Of a stretch of 64,000 nt of DNA, positions 1-11,575 are shown one piece after another. Source of the DNA: Udeniomyces pyricola (taxonomy: Eukaryota; Basidiomycota; Tremellomycetes; Cystofilobasidiales; Mrakiaceae). Every line of letters begins with the position of its first letter. Within the stretch, counting starts at the first letter, position 1. The notes below the pieces were generated by a model. That model worked only from the letters and a program-made list of their open reading frames with translations, did not search any database and had not been told where the DNA came from. Location: the NCBI GenBank assembly GCA_039545295.1, contig BCIK01000003.1, forward strand, positions 1,116,001 through 1,180,000. The letters are read 5' to 3'. Position numbers and translations under genes: made by a program.

Positions 1-24
1 GGACCTGGTCGATCGAGTATCATG

Positions 25-222
25 CTAATGAACGGCGATTCGCAGCAGGGTGGAAAAGATAAGATGATGAGATGCGTCTGTAGGTTTCGCTCGAGACAGC
101 TGGTGGAGTCGTATTAGCTCGAGACGATCGGCAGGAATTGAGAGTGGGACTGACTCGACGTGATGCCATCGACCTGGCCAATCAGCCTCGGGGAGGTTGG
201 TGTGGGATGAGGGTGAGGACAT
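25..222 (-). CDS. Possible first exon of an unidentified gene running off the left edge
   Basis: This is an open frame of 65 codons on the minus strand that starts at an ATG at 222 and reads away from the neighbouring plus-strand dehydrogenase gene. The early residues are polar (Ser, Pro, His) and the rest contains an acidic/leucine stretch (ADRLELIRLHQL). It could be the 5' exon of a gene continuing beyond base 1, in which case the AT-rich spacer at 223-634 would be a divergent promoter. There is no recognisable domain. No convincing donor site is visible before the in-frame stop; GTTCAT near 34 is the only candidate. It could equally be a chance frame. Confidence 0.22.
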   Translation of the reverse strand: MSSPSSHTNLPEADWPGRWHHVESVPLSIPADRLELIRLHQLSRAKPTDASHHLIFSTLLRIAVH

Positions 223-366
223 GAGACAGAAGAGGATTGTGTGGAAGTGGGATGAAGCGGAAGGAAGGAAGGAAGGAAGGGGAGGAGGGGCCGGGTGAGG
301 AATGGAATGATATGCGATGAATAGATGGTGAGAGAGTAATTCATGTTTCCACGTGTACATCACTTT

Positions 367-461
367 GGAATATATATATATGTATATACGGAATATATAT
401 ATATGTATATACGGAATATATATATATGTATATACGGAATATATATATATGTATATACGGA

Positions 462-502
<41 letters not shown>
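367..502. repeat. 23-bp AT-rich minisatellite followed by a TA microsatellite
   Basis: Four full units of 23 bp start at 367, 390, 413 and 436. Each reads GGA followed by alternating AT, then GTATATAC. A diverged fifth unit begins at 459 and runs into a pure (TA)n tract to about 502. The block sits in the spacer between the minus-strand frame ending at 222 and the dehydrogenase start at 635. The sequence can fold into many hairpins and is expected to be length-variable. Confidence 0.9.
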
Positions 503-503
<1 letters not shown>

Positions 504-634
504 GCCACTCATCAGATCAGTCATCCATATATAGCCATAGCAGCACGCTACGATCACTCAACAATCCGCCAACGCCATCCACATTATATACAGTACTACT
601 GATCACTCTGGCACAACCCATCTCTCGACCATCA

Positions 635-2994
635 ATGCCTTCCACTCCCAGCCCCCACACAGCTCCAATTACCATCGAAACTGTCATCCAAGGTCGATAT
701 CTTTCTAACCAGACGGCCTCCTAACATTACCCGTTGCTGCTTCTCGACTGATGTCTGACCTTTCCGCCTGGTTGCTGTCTCTTGTTTGTCCACGTACTAA
801 CCATCATCCGACGTTAGTCGCCCAGCGAACGATCCTTCGTGAGTAACCCGCCACCTCTCAAGTCGTCAGCTCAAGTTCTCTCCAGCTCGCTCACCTCGGT
901 CCAATCCGCACCTCTTGGTCCTCAAAGGGCCAACGTTTGCCGTTCTCATCCCCCTCATCCTCGTTACCCGAGGATTCACTCTCGACTCTGCTGTTCTACG
1001 TTATGCGTTGGCCTACAATCTCAGTATCCTCCTTTATGGTCCGTACATCGGTCTAGTCAATGCCTTTGCCTGCTCAGCTCTGACTAACCGTTCCTTTGTC
1101 CTCATCGTCACCATTGCACACTTTGCGCCTCTCAGGCATTTTCGCTCACTTTCTTCCAATCCTCCTCGACCCATCTTTCCAGCCCAAGTCTCTACTCCGA
1201 TTTTCACACCCACTGACGGACTGGTCGACCCAGATTGTGCTCATCACCGGAGGCTCATCCGGGATTGGAGCGCTTCTCGCCTCGACTCTTGTCGAAAAAG
1301 GCGCCCGAGTCGTCACCCTCGATATCCGTTCCAGCTCGACCTCATATCATCACAAGCGTCTGACATGGTACCGATGTGATGTCAGCTCGAAAGCTCAAGT
1401 CGATGAGGTCGCCCAACGAATTCAGACAGAGGCAAGTCGATGGACCGTTTCGCCGAAGCCAAGATCAAAACAGGGACATGTTATTCAGTTAGGTTGACCG
1501 ATCAGACGCTTTGCACGGTAATCAGGTTGGGAACCCTACGATGATTATCAACAACGCGGGCGTCGTTCAAGGCAAGCGAATCTTGGACCTTTCTGAGCAA
1601 GACATTCACGAGTCAGTTCGCACCTACACCTCTCATTTGCTCAACGTGCACGCAGATTTCTCGTTTAATCCTTCCAGTCACTTACAATCGATCACTCATA
1701 TGCCTCCTCCCCCCCCCCCTCTCTCGCTTCCTCGCGCACATCCGGTTCAACAAGGACGTTTGGCGTCAATGTCCTCTCGCATTTCTGGACGATCCAAGCC
1801 TTCCTTCCAGCGATGCTCCTAACTAACTCACCAGGTCACATTGTACGTTCATCCTTCTCATATTTTCTCCCTTTTGTTTCTTCTTCTTCTTCTTCTTCTT
1901 TTCTTTTCTTTTCTTTCTCTTCACTCCTTTCGCTAGTTTTGGATTTGGATTTGGTTTGGTCTCGATACCTCAGTCACTTTGCGCTGGAGAGGCTCGGTCA
2001 GCTGACGTTTGCTGCGCCCATCCCTTTTTTTTTTTTTTTTCTTAGATGACCGTAGCTTCGGTCTTGGGTCTCGTCGGCTCTGCTCGCATGAGTGCGTTCG
2101 CTTCGTGCCTTCCCTCTTATCGGGAAAACCCCTGCCAAACCAACCCCAGTGGGCTGATTCTTTCGATCTCTTCTGACTCCCTTTTTCAGCCGATTACTGC
2201 TCCTCAAAATCCGCTCTGATCCAACTTCACGATGCTCTTCGCTTCGAGTTATCCTCCCTTTCCTATACCACCTCCTCGCCCCCAATCACCCTCTCCCTCT
2301 TGCTCCCAGCCCATATCTCTACCAGTCTCTTTCAGTCCATCCGCTTCCCATCTGATGCCTGGTTTCGATTCCTCTGTCCGAGCCTCGAGCCAGAGGAAGT
2401 CGTCAGGCGAATGGTCGACGTCCTGGACAGAGATGGGAGAGGCTGGAATGGAGGAGGCGCCAGTCGAATTGTCATCTTACCAACGTGAGCCTAAAACCGA
2501 AAAAAATCGCTTTCATTTCTGTCTCTTCTTTTGCTTCCTCTGCTCTTTCCTCCTCGTCACCATTTGCACCCAACGCAACCAAACCTTGACACACCGTCTT
2601 ACTCGATCCCGGTCTATCTCCAATCCTTGACTCAGTTACGCATGGGCCGCCCCGCTCATTCGCTGGATCCCTGGCGTTCGAGAGTTTGCGCAATGGGTAA
2701 AGTCTTTTTCCACCATTCCCTGATCCTACCCGCTCAAGACTTCAGTCCTTATACGGAGTCGCCAACCTTGCCCTTCCTTGAAGTCGTTCCAAGGGTTCCC
2801 GTACCAATTCCATTACACGTTTAATCCCATTCTTATCTCCCTTTCCTTTTTTTTTTTTCACCCTCCCCTCGCTCTTCTCTCTAACGGACTCTGAATTTTG
2901 GATCTTTCCGAATTCTCAGATTTCCCAGGCCGACCATGCTATGGAAGACTTCACCCGAGGCTCGCCTGCGAAACCGGTCGCTGCACCCGCCTAA
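635..2994 (+). CDS. Short-chain dehydrogenase/reductase, RDH10/SDR16C-like
   Basis: This is an NAD(P)-dependent short-chain dehydrogenase of the classical Rossmann type, most like the membrane-associated RDH10/17-beta-HSD11 (SDR16C) group that acts on retinoids, sterols or other lipophilic alcohols. The exons give a hydrophobic N-terminus (FAVLIPLILVTRG, then a second apolar stretch), then the cofactor motif TGGSSGIG, an acidic residue after the second strand (VTLDIR), the NNAG motif, and the active-site segment with Ser (TVASVLG) and YCSSK. The start ATG at 635 was chosen because splicing at about 692, about 818-838 and about 930 stays in phase and produces the membrane-anchor segment typical of the group. 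The last exon ends with TAA at 2992-2994. At least seven introns are inferred. The substrate cannot be told from sequence. Confidence 0.85.
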
Positions 2995-3399
2995 AACTCC
3001 CTTGAATTCAAAGGAATCCATCGATCCTATCTCTTCATCACTCACACATCGACAGCAAATCCTGATGATTTAGCACCCACGCATATATAGCCATCATGTC
3101 ACATCCCTTCCTATGAAACCATTCTCCTCGTTCTTAAACCGTCCTAGACCTGTCGTTCTTGCGATGTTCGTTGCAAAGTTTTTCCGAAATCATTGGATCA
3201 AGATTGAGAAGAATCAAGAAGAAACAAACACACGCACACACACACAAAAAAGGAAAAGAAAAAAGAAACGTTGATGAAGCATGATTTGTCTCTTTCTTAC
3301 TCGCTCCGAGTATAGATCCATCTGCACACGATGGATCCCTCCCCTTTCCTCTTCCATCCTTCACCCTCTCTCCACCACTATCTCTGTTTACTTCTCTTC
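2995..3399. other. Convergent intergenic spacer
   Basis: This lies between the 3' ends of the dehydrogenase (+) and the GH5 gene (-). It contains a (CA)n stretch near 3230-3246 and a purine-rich segment. No gene was seen; it probably holds the two 3' UTRs and polyadenylation signals. Confidence 0.5.
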
Positions 3400-6300
3400 T
3401 CAGCCCGCCAATTCCCAAACCGCCTTGGCCTCCCTGACGCCTTGCTGAAACCCATGCTCCCAAATCCACGTCCATTTGGATTCCCCCCGTTGGGCGACAT
3501 GTTCCATTCGTCGTCGGACCCGCCATTGACCACCTGCCAAAGGCAACTCCGAGGCCGAGTCTGAACCGACGGTGTGAGGCGAAGTGAGGAAGTTGAGAGC
3601 GTCGTAGAACTGTCGAAAAGCAAGGAGTTTGCGAAAAGAGGGAAAGTAAGGAAACGGGGAGGTGGAAAGGGGGGGGGGGGAAGAGGAAAGGTGGAATTTA
3701 GTATATTTTTTTTTTAAAAAAAAGAAGAGATTACAGGGAAAGAAAGATATAGGATCTCTCCTAATCCCCCCCCCCCCCCCAAAAAAAAAAAAAAAAAAGG
3801 CGACACGTTCCCGTTCTTCGAAAAGACTCACTCCAGTCAGGAACCCAGGACGGAACCGATCATGCTCCATCAATTCATGCCCATTCCGATCCCACCAATC
3901 AACATGCTGAGCCGTCGCCTGGTCCGCCCGGATCGGTCCGAGAGCGGGATCGACGGGTCGACCCGGTTTGGTCAAGGTCCCAAGCATCGAAGGTAGGATC
4001 TCGGCTTGGTGAGCGTTTTGGAAGGACCCTAATGGGTAGGGATTGGGCATATGCGCCGCGCGGTTGGGCAGGAGGCGATTGGTAATTTTATATATGTATA
4101 GTCGGGATCAGCATTGAGATACACATGAATTTGATCCTCGCGAGAGAAGTAGAAGAAACGCTACATCGAGGAGAGTACGAAGTAGAAGTAGAAGAAGGAC
4201 GACACGTACATCCTGCATCCCATCCGGATTCCTTCTTGAGCGTCCAGTAGAAGTACCCCGACGTCGTCTCATCAAAACACTAAACCCAATCCCCTCCATC
4301 CACCAGCATCACGAAGCGAACACAAAAGAAAGACGAAAAAGAAGGACATAGCACAACATTGTCGTGAGCTTGGCATTCTCGGTGTGGGATTGTTTGGACG
4401 TTGGTTGTTATTTTAAAGTTGATGATAAACAGATGGACAAGGTCGAGTTGCTTGTCCGTCCATCGGATTATGCAGAGAAAAACAGAAATGGTCGATGCTT
4501 GGGTGATGACTGTTGAGGACGTACGTCTAGCTGGGCTCTGACTGAATCACGGTCAAATCGTCCAAACAATTGGTTAGTATTCCGAGATACGATTGTGGTC
4601 TTTTCATGTTTTTTTTTTTTTTTTTTTGGTTCTTTCTTTCGATCAGGCCCACCAATCTCGCACCCTTTCTTGTTCAGACTAACCAAACTTGCGTCTCATC
4701 TCATCTTGGACGCCCCCTTCGGCTCCTCTGAAACTCGCCGGGTTGAGTGCCCCAGACCACTCGCCGATGATGACCCTGCCCGTCGGTCCGTTTCCGCCAT
4801 CGGTTCGGCAGACTTCGCCTCGGAACTGACCCGTCAGGTCGTGACGGACCCGGTGAGCGTGGTCTTCGGCTGAGATAGCAGCGTCCTCTGAGGTGAAAGC
4901 TGAGAGAGAAGGGCCCGGAGAGGAGGACAGAGAGGATACATAAGGAAAGAAGCAATAACCGAGATGAGGAATAGTCAGGTAAGACGTATTTCGTACACAT
5001 ACGTCACACGGTATCAAGTGTGCTAAAAGACAAGGCAAGAATCTCTTACCTCTGTACACGTGAGTGTCGAGCAAGGTGAAGGTCGTAGTCGGATAGTATT
5101 GCTGGAGGCACGATGACAATTGCCAAGAGTCCGAAACAATCCTGGAGAACTCAGACCCCAAGTGCAATTCCGAAATAAATGAATTAAAAAAAAAAAACAT
5201 CGTCACAAGACTCTATCAGTATGATTTAATGGGAAGTTTGCCGCCTTCGAGCTTCCAAGCCGTGGGATACGGAACTTGCAAGGGGAAATCAGGACCGCAG
5301 ATCCTTCGAAGCGTCGCTAGGGTCGACAGCTGGAAACCGTGAAGATTGGCATGGGCCGCAGGTTCGTTGAGGATTTCTAAGCTATGTAGAGCACAACCCA
5401 GGAGTTCAAGAGGGTTTGCATATTGATAACAACGATCGGGGACATGTATAGACGTCAGTGAACGGACCCCGATGGACATCGTCCTCTTCGACACTTCTAA
5501 TCCATCCGGCCACCCGAATTGATAGGGATTCAAGCGTCCTCTCACCCAATCACGTTCTCAATCTGATGAATTGAGCCAAGCAGAGTCTCGAGTACGCGGA
5601 TCGTTGCTTTCTGATGTTTGGATGACTGGAAGAGTTTTGGGGGACCCTCGACGCCCGAGTGCGCATCGTTGTTTTGCGAGCCAGGGCACGAATGGAGGTC
5701 TTCCGTTATGAAGTGGGGTAGTTTTTTTTTTGCGTGGGTTTTTTTTTTACGGACAAAAAAACGATGTTAATCAGCACACGTACCTCTGATGAACCTCCTA
5801 CGTATGCTTAACGCATGTAAGCAGGGTATGATTCAGGAACCTACCGACTAGTACCCCCATACCGTACCTGTTAGCGAGATCAATGGCCCGAAGGATCCGG
5901 GTCCAAGCACCCGCGTACATGGCGCTAACAGACTCAAAATCGGTGCCGTCGAGAAGAGATTTGTCTAGACCGGCGAGATGGTAGTATCCAATCTGGTCAA
6001 GTTGTCCCGTACCAGACATCGAGGACGACGTCAAGTCGATGCATCAATCGTGATCAGTTCATTCGCATACCCCTGTTGGACCACCTCTCCACGACAAGAA
6101 AACTCAAGGTGATACCTACCGGTAGCCGAACGGTATTGATTCCCTTGCTCGACATCCATCGGAAATCTTCCTCGACGATCCACGTGTCCCAATGGCGTTC
6201 GAGCTCGGTTCGTTTCTCGTCGAGGTTCCCTTTGGCTTTGGCTACATCGAGATCGGCTTGACCGGAAGTCCGACTGTAAGGAGCCGAAGCGATCCATTTC

Positions 6301-6700
6301 TCGAGGACGAACCAACTGCCTGGAAGAGGTTAGAGATATCATCGTACGAGAGTGACGAAAGAAAAGAGGTACTCGACGAGACGTGGCTCAGAAAGGTGAC
6401 GGCGACTATGCGTTCGGCGATGGTGCACAGCAGCCAAGACTGAAAGCGATAGGATGAAAAAGCATGAATGACGATGGACGTACCGAGGTTGACTCCTCGC
6501 ATGAATCGGTATCTGAAGATAGTCTGTTTCGAACTGCTATCAAGGACAGCATGCATTCCGCTTGCGGCGTCGCCAGTTGCAGGCGCAGGGGGTCTCGAAG
6601 AGGAGGAGGACCCACTGGTGGTAGAGTTGACGAAACCGGGAAAGTTGGCTTGAGCGGACTGGACTTTGTCCGTCAATTTGGAGGAGAGTTTGGAAAACAT
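3400..6700 (-). CDS. GH5 glucan 1,3-beta-glucosidase-like enzyme
   Basis: This is a glycoside hydrolase family 5 protein of the exo-beta-1,3-glucanase type (yeast EXG and YBR056W relatives), which cleaves beta-1,3-glucans or related glucosides. The first exon (6484-6700) encodes a Ser-rich N-terminus ending in FRYRFMRGVNLG, the family's entry motif. Following exons carry WFVLEKWI, then NTVRLPVGYYHL, then ANRYGMGVLVDLHAAPG. The acid/base Glu lies in LNEP (codon at about 5364) and the nucleophile Glu in IGEWSGAL (codon at about 4761). The C-terminus RRRMEHVAQRGE...WIWEHGFQQG resembles the fungal intracellular branch. No signal peptide is evident, so the protein is probably not secreted classically. 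The intron at about 3610-3829 contains long homopolymers. Both catalytic residues are intact. Exact exon borders in the middle are approximate. Confidence 0.85.
3669..3798. repeat. Intronic homopolymer cluster (G12, T/A runs, C15A18)
   Basis: Within the 3'-most intron of the GH5 gene there is a run of 12 G (3669-3680), T9-A8 near 3706-3723, then 15 C followed directly by 18 A (3766-3798). Such stacked homopolymers are mutation-prone and hard to sequence, so lengths may be inexact. Confidence 0.85.
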
Positions 6701-7271
6701 CGGGACAGGCAGGATGGTGATGTAGGGTGCAGTGGAGATGAGGGGTGATATCAAATGCGTAGAGATGGCTACGAGTTGATGATGGGTGTGCACTGTGAGA
6801 TGATAGGGCGTCGGACGCTGGACGTTGGGCGTTAGAGAAGGGAAGAAAGGGTGCTGCGGGAAATCGATATCGATTGGGAGCATCGCCCACAGCGACGTCA
6901 TGACCACATAACGACTGCGCCCATAGGCATGATCCATCCATCGCCCCTCTGTTTCACGTCTGCTTTCCTCAAAGTCCAATCGTTTCTCTTTCAGATCATT
7001 TATGTTGGAGATTTATCCATATTCCAACGATAGGACAAACACCGATTCGCAAAGTAGAGGCACGTGGACACGTCCATGAGGATCGTCTGCATCAGGTACC
7101 TATCAACCAAGAAATTACATTACTTATACGAGCAGTCTTTTCAATTCTTCCTTCCTCGTTGTCGGCCTGTACGTACGGCCCTCGCCATCTTGACCAACTC
7201 CAACGGTCATCCTTCCTCAAGTACAAAAGCCTCTGCCTGATATCGATCAGCGCAGCGCAGCGGTAGCCGCC
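6701..7271. other. Upstream region of the GH5 gene
   Basis: This is the spacer between the GH5 start codon and the stop of the small membrane-protein gene, both on the minus strand. It should contain the GH5 promoter and the 3' UTR of the upstream gene. No further gene was seen. Confidence 0.4.
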
Positions 7272-8043
7272 TTACTTTGCATTCACAGCAGCGATCTTAT
7301 CCTCTTTGCTTCGCAAAGGCGTCTCCTTCAGCGCCCTCCTTCGCTCCGCTTGGTCTTCGGCCGTTCCGCCAAAGTACGAGTAGTAGTTCCATGCCTAGAT
7401 CCATGGCGAGCAAGGGAGAGGAAAGGAAGACAGGAGGCGTGAGTATAAGACGATCTTGTTTAATATCATGTACGTGTAACATCGCCGATCAACTCATTGA
7501 TCAACACCGCCCCTCCGATCTCAAATTTCAAAAGTCTTCTTAACTCACCGCAAACCCGGCGAGCACAGACACTGCCGCGATCGCGGGCAAATGTTGCTTA
7601 ACCAGCGATGAATTAGGAACCCCGTCCGTCTCGATGGTGCCACTCCCGTTGTGTTCCTCCGAGGACGACGAGTCGTCTCGGATGTATGGGATGCCGAGGT
7701 TGGACTTGTGCTCGGAGGTGGGGGGACCAGAGGCGTAGGTGCGATGAAGCGAGGCGAAAGCAGCAGTCGTCTTTGGTTGCGCCGATGTGGAGAATATTGA
7801 CAAAGAAGGGAGGAAGGTGGTAGGAGGTTGAAGATCGTCCGTCAGCATGAATAAACACTAGATCGGGACATCATCGTTATCACGCATCAGGGGCTGCCGG
7901 TGAACTTGGAAGAAAGATTCAATTCTCATATCCTGTATGATCTGGGGAGAAGAAAGATCGAACCGAAGAAGATCGATTCAAGCATGACGTACCGGTGGAA
8001 TGAGGCTGGATCGGGACACTCCGGCTAGAGCTGCTGCTGCCAT
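7272..8043 (-). CDS. Small predicted mitochondrial single-pass membrane protein
   Basis: Three exons (7993-8043, 7549-7857, 7272-7394) join in phase 0 at GTACGT and GTGAGT donors to give 160 residues. The N-terminus MAAAALAGVSRSSLIPP and the later FASLHRTYASGPP are Arg/Ser/Ala-rich and acid-free, as in mitochondrial presequences with a cleavage site near RTYAS. A single apolar helix follows at about residues 111-130 (LPAIAAVSVLAGFAAWNYYS). The last 30 residues are charged (AEDQAERRRALKETPLRSK). I do not recognise the family. The layout resembles small accessory or assembly proteins of the inner mitochondrial membrane, but that is inference. If the second intron is retained, the protein ends early after GFAVS. 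Confidence 0.6.
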
Positions 8044-8684
8044 CGGCACGGCGTCGATTCGAGCGAGAGAGCGTCGGAGTGGGTGAAGAGAGACGAATGA
8101 CATGACAATACGATGGGAATGAGTCGATCGATGATATGTGGACTTGAGCGTCGTGAAAGTGAATGGCTAAGTTGTAGTGAAAGGTGAGGTGAGGATGAGT
8201 GCAGGAAGGGCAAAGGTGGAGAAAGGAGGGAAAAAAGGAAATGGCTCTGGTGTGATTCGCATCATGACGCGTTCATGATATGACTGAAAATGGCTTATCA
8301 GATGATCATGACTAGTGACTTTTCGATCATTTGGATCAGATCTCGGATGATGATGACGATGATGACGATTGAAATCGCTCATGAGTATCGTTGTTATACA
8401 TACTATGTGTACTCCATGTATATTTTTTTATTCATGAGGCATGATGGCATGATCCACTGCCGGTCCGCGATCCGACTGATCTGTATTCCGGTTACGTCCG
8501 GCAATTATCACCTCGGAACGATGAACTACTATGTGAATCCTTCATGATATCATATACGTCGTAAGATTAAGCGTACTGTAGCGATGTTCTGACCAATTGT
8601 CAAGCATACTCTCGTCTGCCCCCCCCCCCCAATCAACTCTAATAGAGATTACAATCGTGCTCTTCTCCCTTCTCCATTCCAACT
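8044..8684. other. Intergenic spacer
   Basis: This is the promoter side of the small membrane-protein gene and the 3' side of the next minus-strand gene. It contains GATGATGACGATGATGACGA microrepeats near 8347-8367 and a C10 run at about 8621-8630. No gene was seen. Confidence 0.4.
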
Positions 8685-11575
8685 TCAACTCACGACACCC
8701 TGCCTCTTGAACTCCCTCACCATCTTCCTCGCCTCAAACCACAACCAAGACCCAATGAGCGCCGGCCGAACCTCACCCTTCGAGTACCACTCCTGCATGA
8801 TGTCTCCCCTCGCGTCGAGTTCTTCAACGAGCGATTCAAGTGATCTCCGATCGCACCACAGCGCATCGGGTTCGATCGCCTTGGTCGACGGTCGGATTTG
8901 AGCCCAATAGCCAGGGCTTGTCCTTCTCGGTAAGGGCGTGTACATGGAACGGTTGATGAGGTAAGAAGCTCTGTAGAGGATCCAAGGGAGGGACGTAAAG
9001 GGTTTGGTAGAAAAGAAAGGATGCAGAGGGAGGAGGAAAGAAGAGAAAGAAAGCATGAGCGAAACCAGCTCTAACAAAGCTCACCCAGCAGAAGGAGAAT
9101 GATTGCAAAAAAGCAGGGGGACTGTATCACACGCACAGGCGACGGCCAAGATCCGCCCTGTCCTCTGGCATCATTTTCAAGATATCTGCAATGTGCAGCG
9201 CATTAGATCCGATTCGGATGACTGTGGCTTGAAAAAGAGACCATACACCACATAACGTCAGATACACCGCGGGCGCGAGGTTCCAGTGCATGCATAGATG
9301 ACAAAAACAAGGCTTTATGCGTGGTCTGCATGATGCGTTCAAAAACTCACGGTCAGGACGGCCCTCTCCGATTAAGAAGCAAGAGATCCGGTTCTCGGAG
9401 GCCAAGCCTCGCTCACGCTTGCTCATGCCAAGCAACGAGGTTTGGAACTCGTGAAGGTTGTGAATTTGAGTGGACGTGGATCTCGACTCGAAGTTCATCT
9501 TGGTGGGTAAGCTTAGATTTGTGTGCAGCTTGGTCGATGGAGTCGATGGGTTTTGAAAGGTAGACTGAATGGACCGTTGTTGCGCCTGTGATTGTGGGAA
9601 GCGGGAATATGATGCGGCGGTTGCGGGCGACGGAAAGGAACGCAGCTGAGATGGTTGATGTCCCTGTGGAGGCCGACGAGGACCAGAGACCGCAATGATT
9701 TGAATTTCGTCATCAGATGAATCAGAGAGGCAGACTGCCTTTGTGGGACTGCTCCCCGGAGTCGCTCGCAGCTTGGTAGAAGTCGAGCCTCTCGGATTTG
9801 GTGCAGGCTCCGGCGGGGGCGGCTTGTCCAGATCCAATCTGAAGGTTGGTATGCTACCCAGCTTCGCGACAGGTGCTATACTACCCGGTTCGTGAGCAGG
9901 TGAAACACGGGGACAATCGATTGGGCGAATGTGAGTGTCGTTGACGGAAGAGAGGCGATTATTGAGCGATGGATGGTTTGTGGGCCACGTTGGGAGCGGT
10001 GGATAATGCGCGGACCACCTTGGCGGCGATTGACTGTTCGATGCAGATGAGAGGACTGACGGCAAGCGATGTTCGGGCAGAGATGAGAAGCTTAGAGATG
10101 GCCTAATTTGTGGTGATGGTAGAAGGCGAGACGACGATGCGATACGCGATGATGGAATGTTTTGCGTTAATGGAATGTTTTGCGTTGATGGAGCGTCTTG
10201 CACCAATGGCAGATTTTGCGTCGGGGGCAGGTTTTGTGTCAACAGAGGGAGAAATGTGAAGGTCAGGGGGTGTGGAGATGACAGGGGTCGCGAGGGCAAT
10301 AAGGGATGTGATGATGATAAGGTTTGCACTGATGGCGGGATTTTGGACGATGACGAAGATTTGGCCAGTGTCGTTGGGGGCGAGGATGCCAAAGGATTCG
10401 GCGATGGTAGTATATTTGGTGAGGGTGTTGAACTAGAAGGGGGCGAGAGACTCGGCAGAGGTAGCAGACTCGACGAAGGGCCAGGTAAGAGTTCAGGCCA
10501 GACCGGAGGACTTGGGTATCTGTTGCCGGGATACAGCCACGCTTTGGATTCAGGGATGTGTCGCTTGGTCTGAGGTACAGGGGGGTGCACAGACGAAGGA
10601 GACGAGCTGGCAGGGGCGAGGTTGGTGGGCATCGGTCCAAGGGGACTGGCAGGGTGCGAGAGCAACTCGGGCGGGACGTTGGTGGTTGGCTTGAGCTTTT
10701 TGACGAGGATGTCTCTAGTAACGTCCAAAGGTTTGGCTGTGGCTCGACGTTTCCGAGGAATCTTGATGGTGGGATCGACGCGTTTGATGAGAGCGATTAT
10801 TTGCTTACGCTTAGCGTCGTCCTGGTTTGCCATCGACGCAAGGATCACATTCACGCAAAGGGTACAACAAACAAGTTTGAAGCACAAGTCAGAACGGAAA
10901 CCGATTGACTGCGAGCAATGTATGCGCCATGGCGATGGCATGGGGTGACGATAAGTGGGCAAGGTCCGTCGTCCAACTTGCAAATCAGAGAGCTCGGGCC
11001 GTCGCGTCCCAAGAACGACGCGTCTTCGCTTTTGGCCGATGAATGCTCTGCCGCCTCTCTTCTCGTTGGATCCGGACCCCTCTCACTCACTAAAGGACTT
11101 TCACGATGCAGTCTATCGCGAAGGATAGATTTGTACCAATCAGAAGAGGTATGGTAGACTTCGACCAGGGTGTCAGTCATGTGGAGCGGACCCAGGGGAA
11201 GGTCGAGTGGTCCGGGTGGTTTGGAGCCAGAAGTTGAAGAGGCCGCTGTCGGTGGCCCTGGTGCCTGGTGAAGATTGGTCGAATCCATAGGAGAGTCTCT
11301 GCTTTGGACGATGGCAGAGAGGGCAGAGGCAGGCAAACAAATGGGTTGTGATTGGGTCAATACGTGATGTCTGTTTAATTAAAGGAAAATTGAATGCCGG
11401 ACGGCGGAGACATTGACCAAGACCGGATAGGGGGATCGAGCAGACTATTCAAGCAAAGGTGCTGGATTCGGCGAAGGAAGCATCGACAAAGGGCTGGCGG
11501 AGAGACTCACTGGATATGTTGTCGATGGGTTGATGATTGTGATATTGGAATGCTGGCGGATGTGAAGGAGGACAT
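8685..11575 (-). CDS. Uncharacterised Pro/Ser-rich protein, 730 residues, five exons
   Basis: Five exons (11511-11575, 11091-11370, 9351-10821, 9137-9227, 8685-8970) join in correct phase at GTGAGT or GTGCGT donors and total 2193 nt, i.e. 730 codons plus stop. The N-terminal 115 residues are Ser/Pro-rich with a short ordered-looking segment (TLVEVYHTSSDWYKSILRDR). A basic stretch follows (AKRKQIIALIKRV...KIPRKRR) that could be a nuclear localisation signal. About 400 residues of low-complexity Pro/Ser with a six-residue tandem repeat come next. The C-terminal part is globular: a segment with IADILKMMPEDRADLGRRL, then WCDRRSLESLVEEL and a tail WLWFEARKMVREFKRQG. No known domain was recognised. 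A nuclear scaffold or repair/transcription role is only a guess from composition. The frames at 9127-10833 and 10851-11360 end at stops that lie inside introns of this model. Confidence 0.6.
10154..10250. repeat. Coding tandem repeat of 18 bp in the Pro/Ser-rich gene
   Basis: About five copies of a diverged 18-bp unit encode, on the minus strand, hexapeptides of the form Q-N/D-L/I/A-P-x-T/S. On the plus strand the core reads as recurring TTTTGCGTTxATGGAA. The copies differ by scattered substitutions, so the array is not newly expanded. Confidence 0.75.

Noticed and set aside
343..724. Open frames through the TA minisatellite
   Set aside because: They encode only Tyr/Ile/Met repeats from alternating TA and stop after the repeat.
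9127..10833. Independent gene starting at the ATG at 10833 and ending at 9127
   Set aside because: It would leave only a 17-bp gap to the upstream frame and 50 bp to the downstream frame. Splicing in phase across both joins gives one continuous protein.
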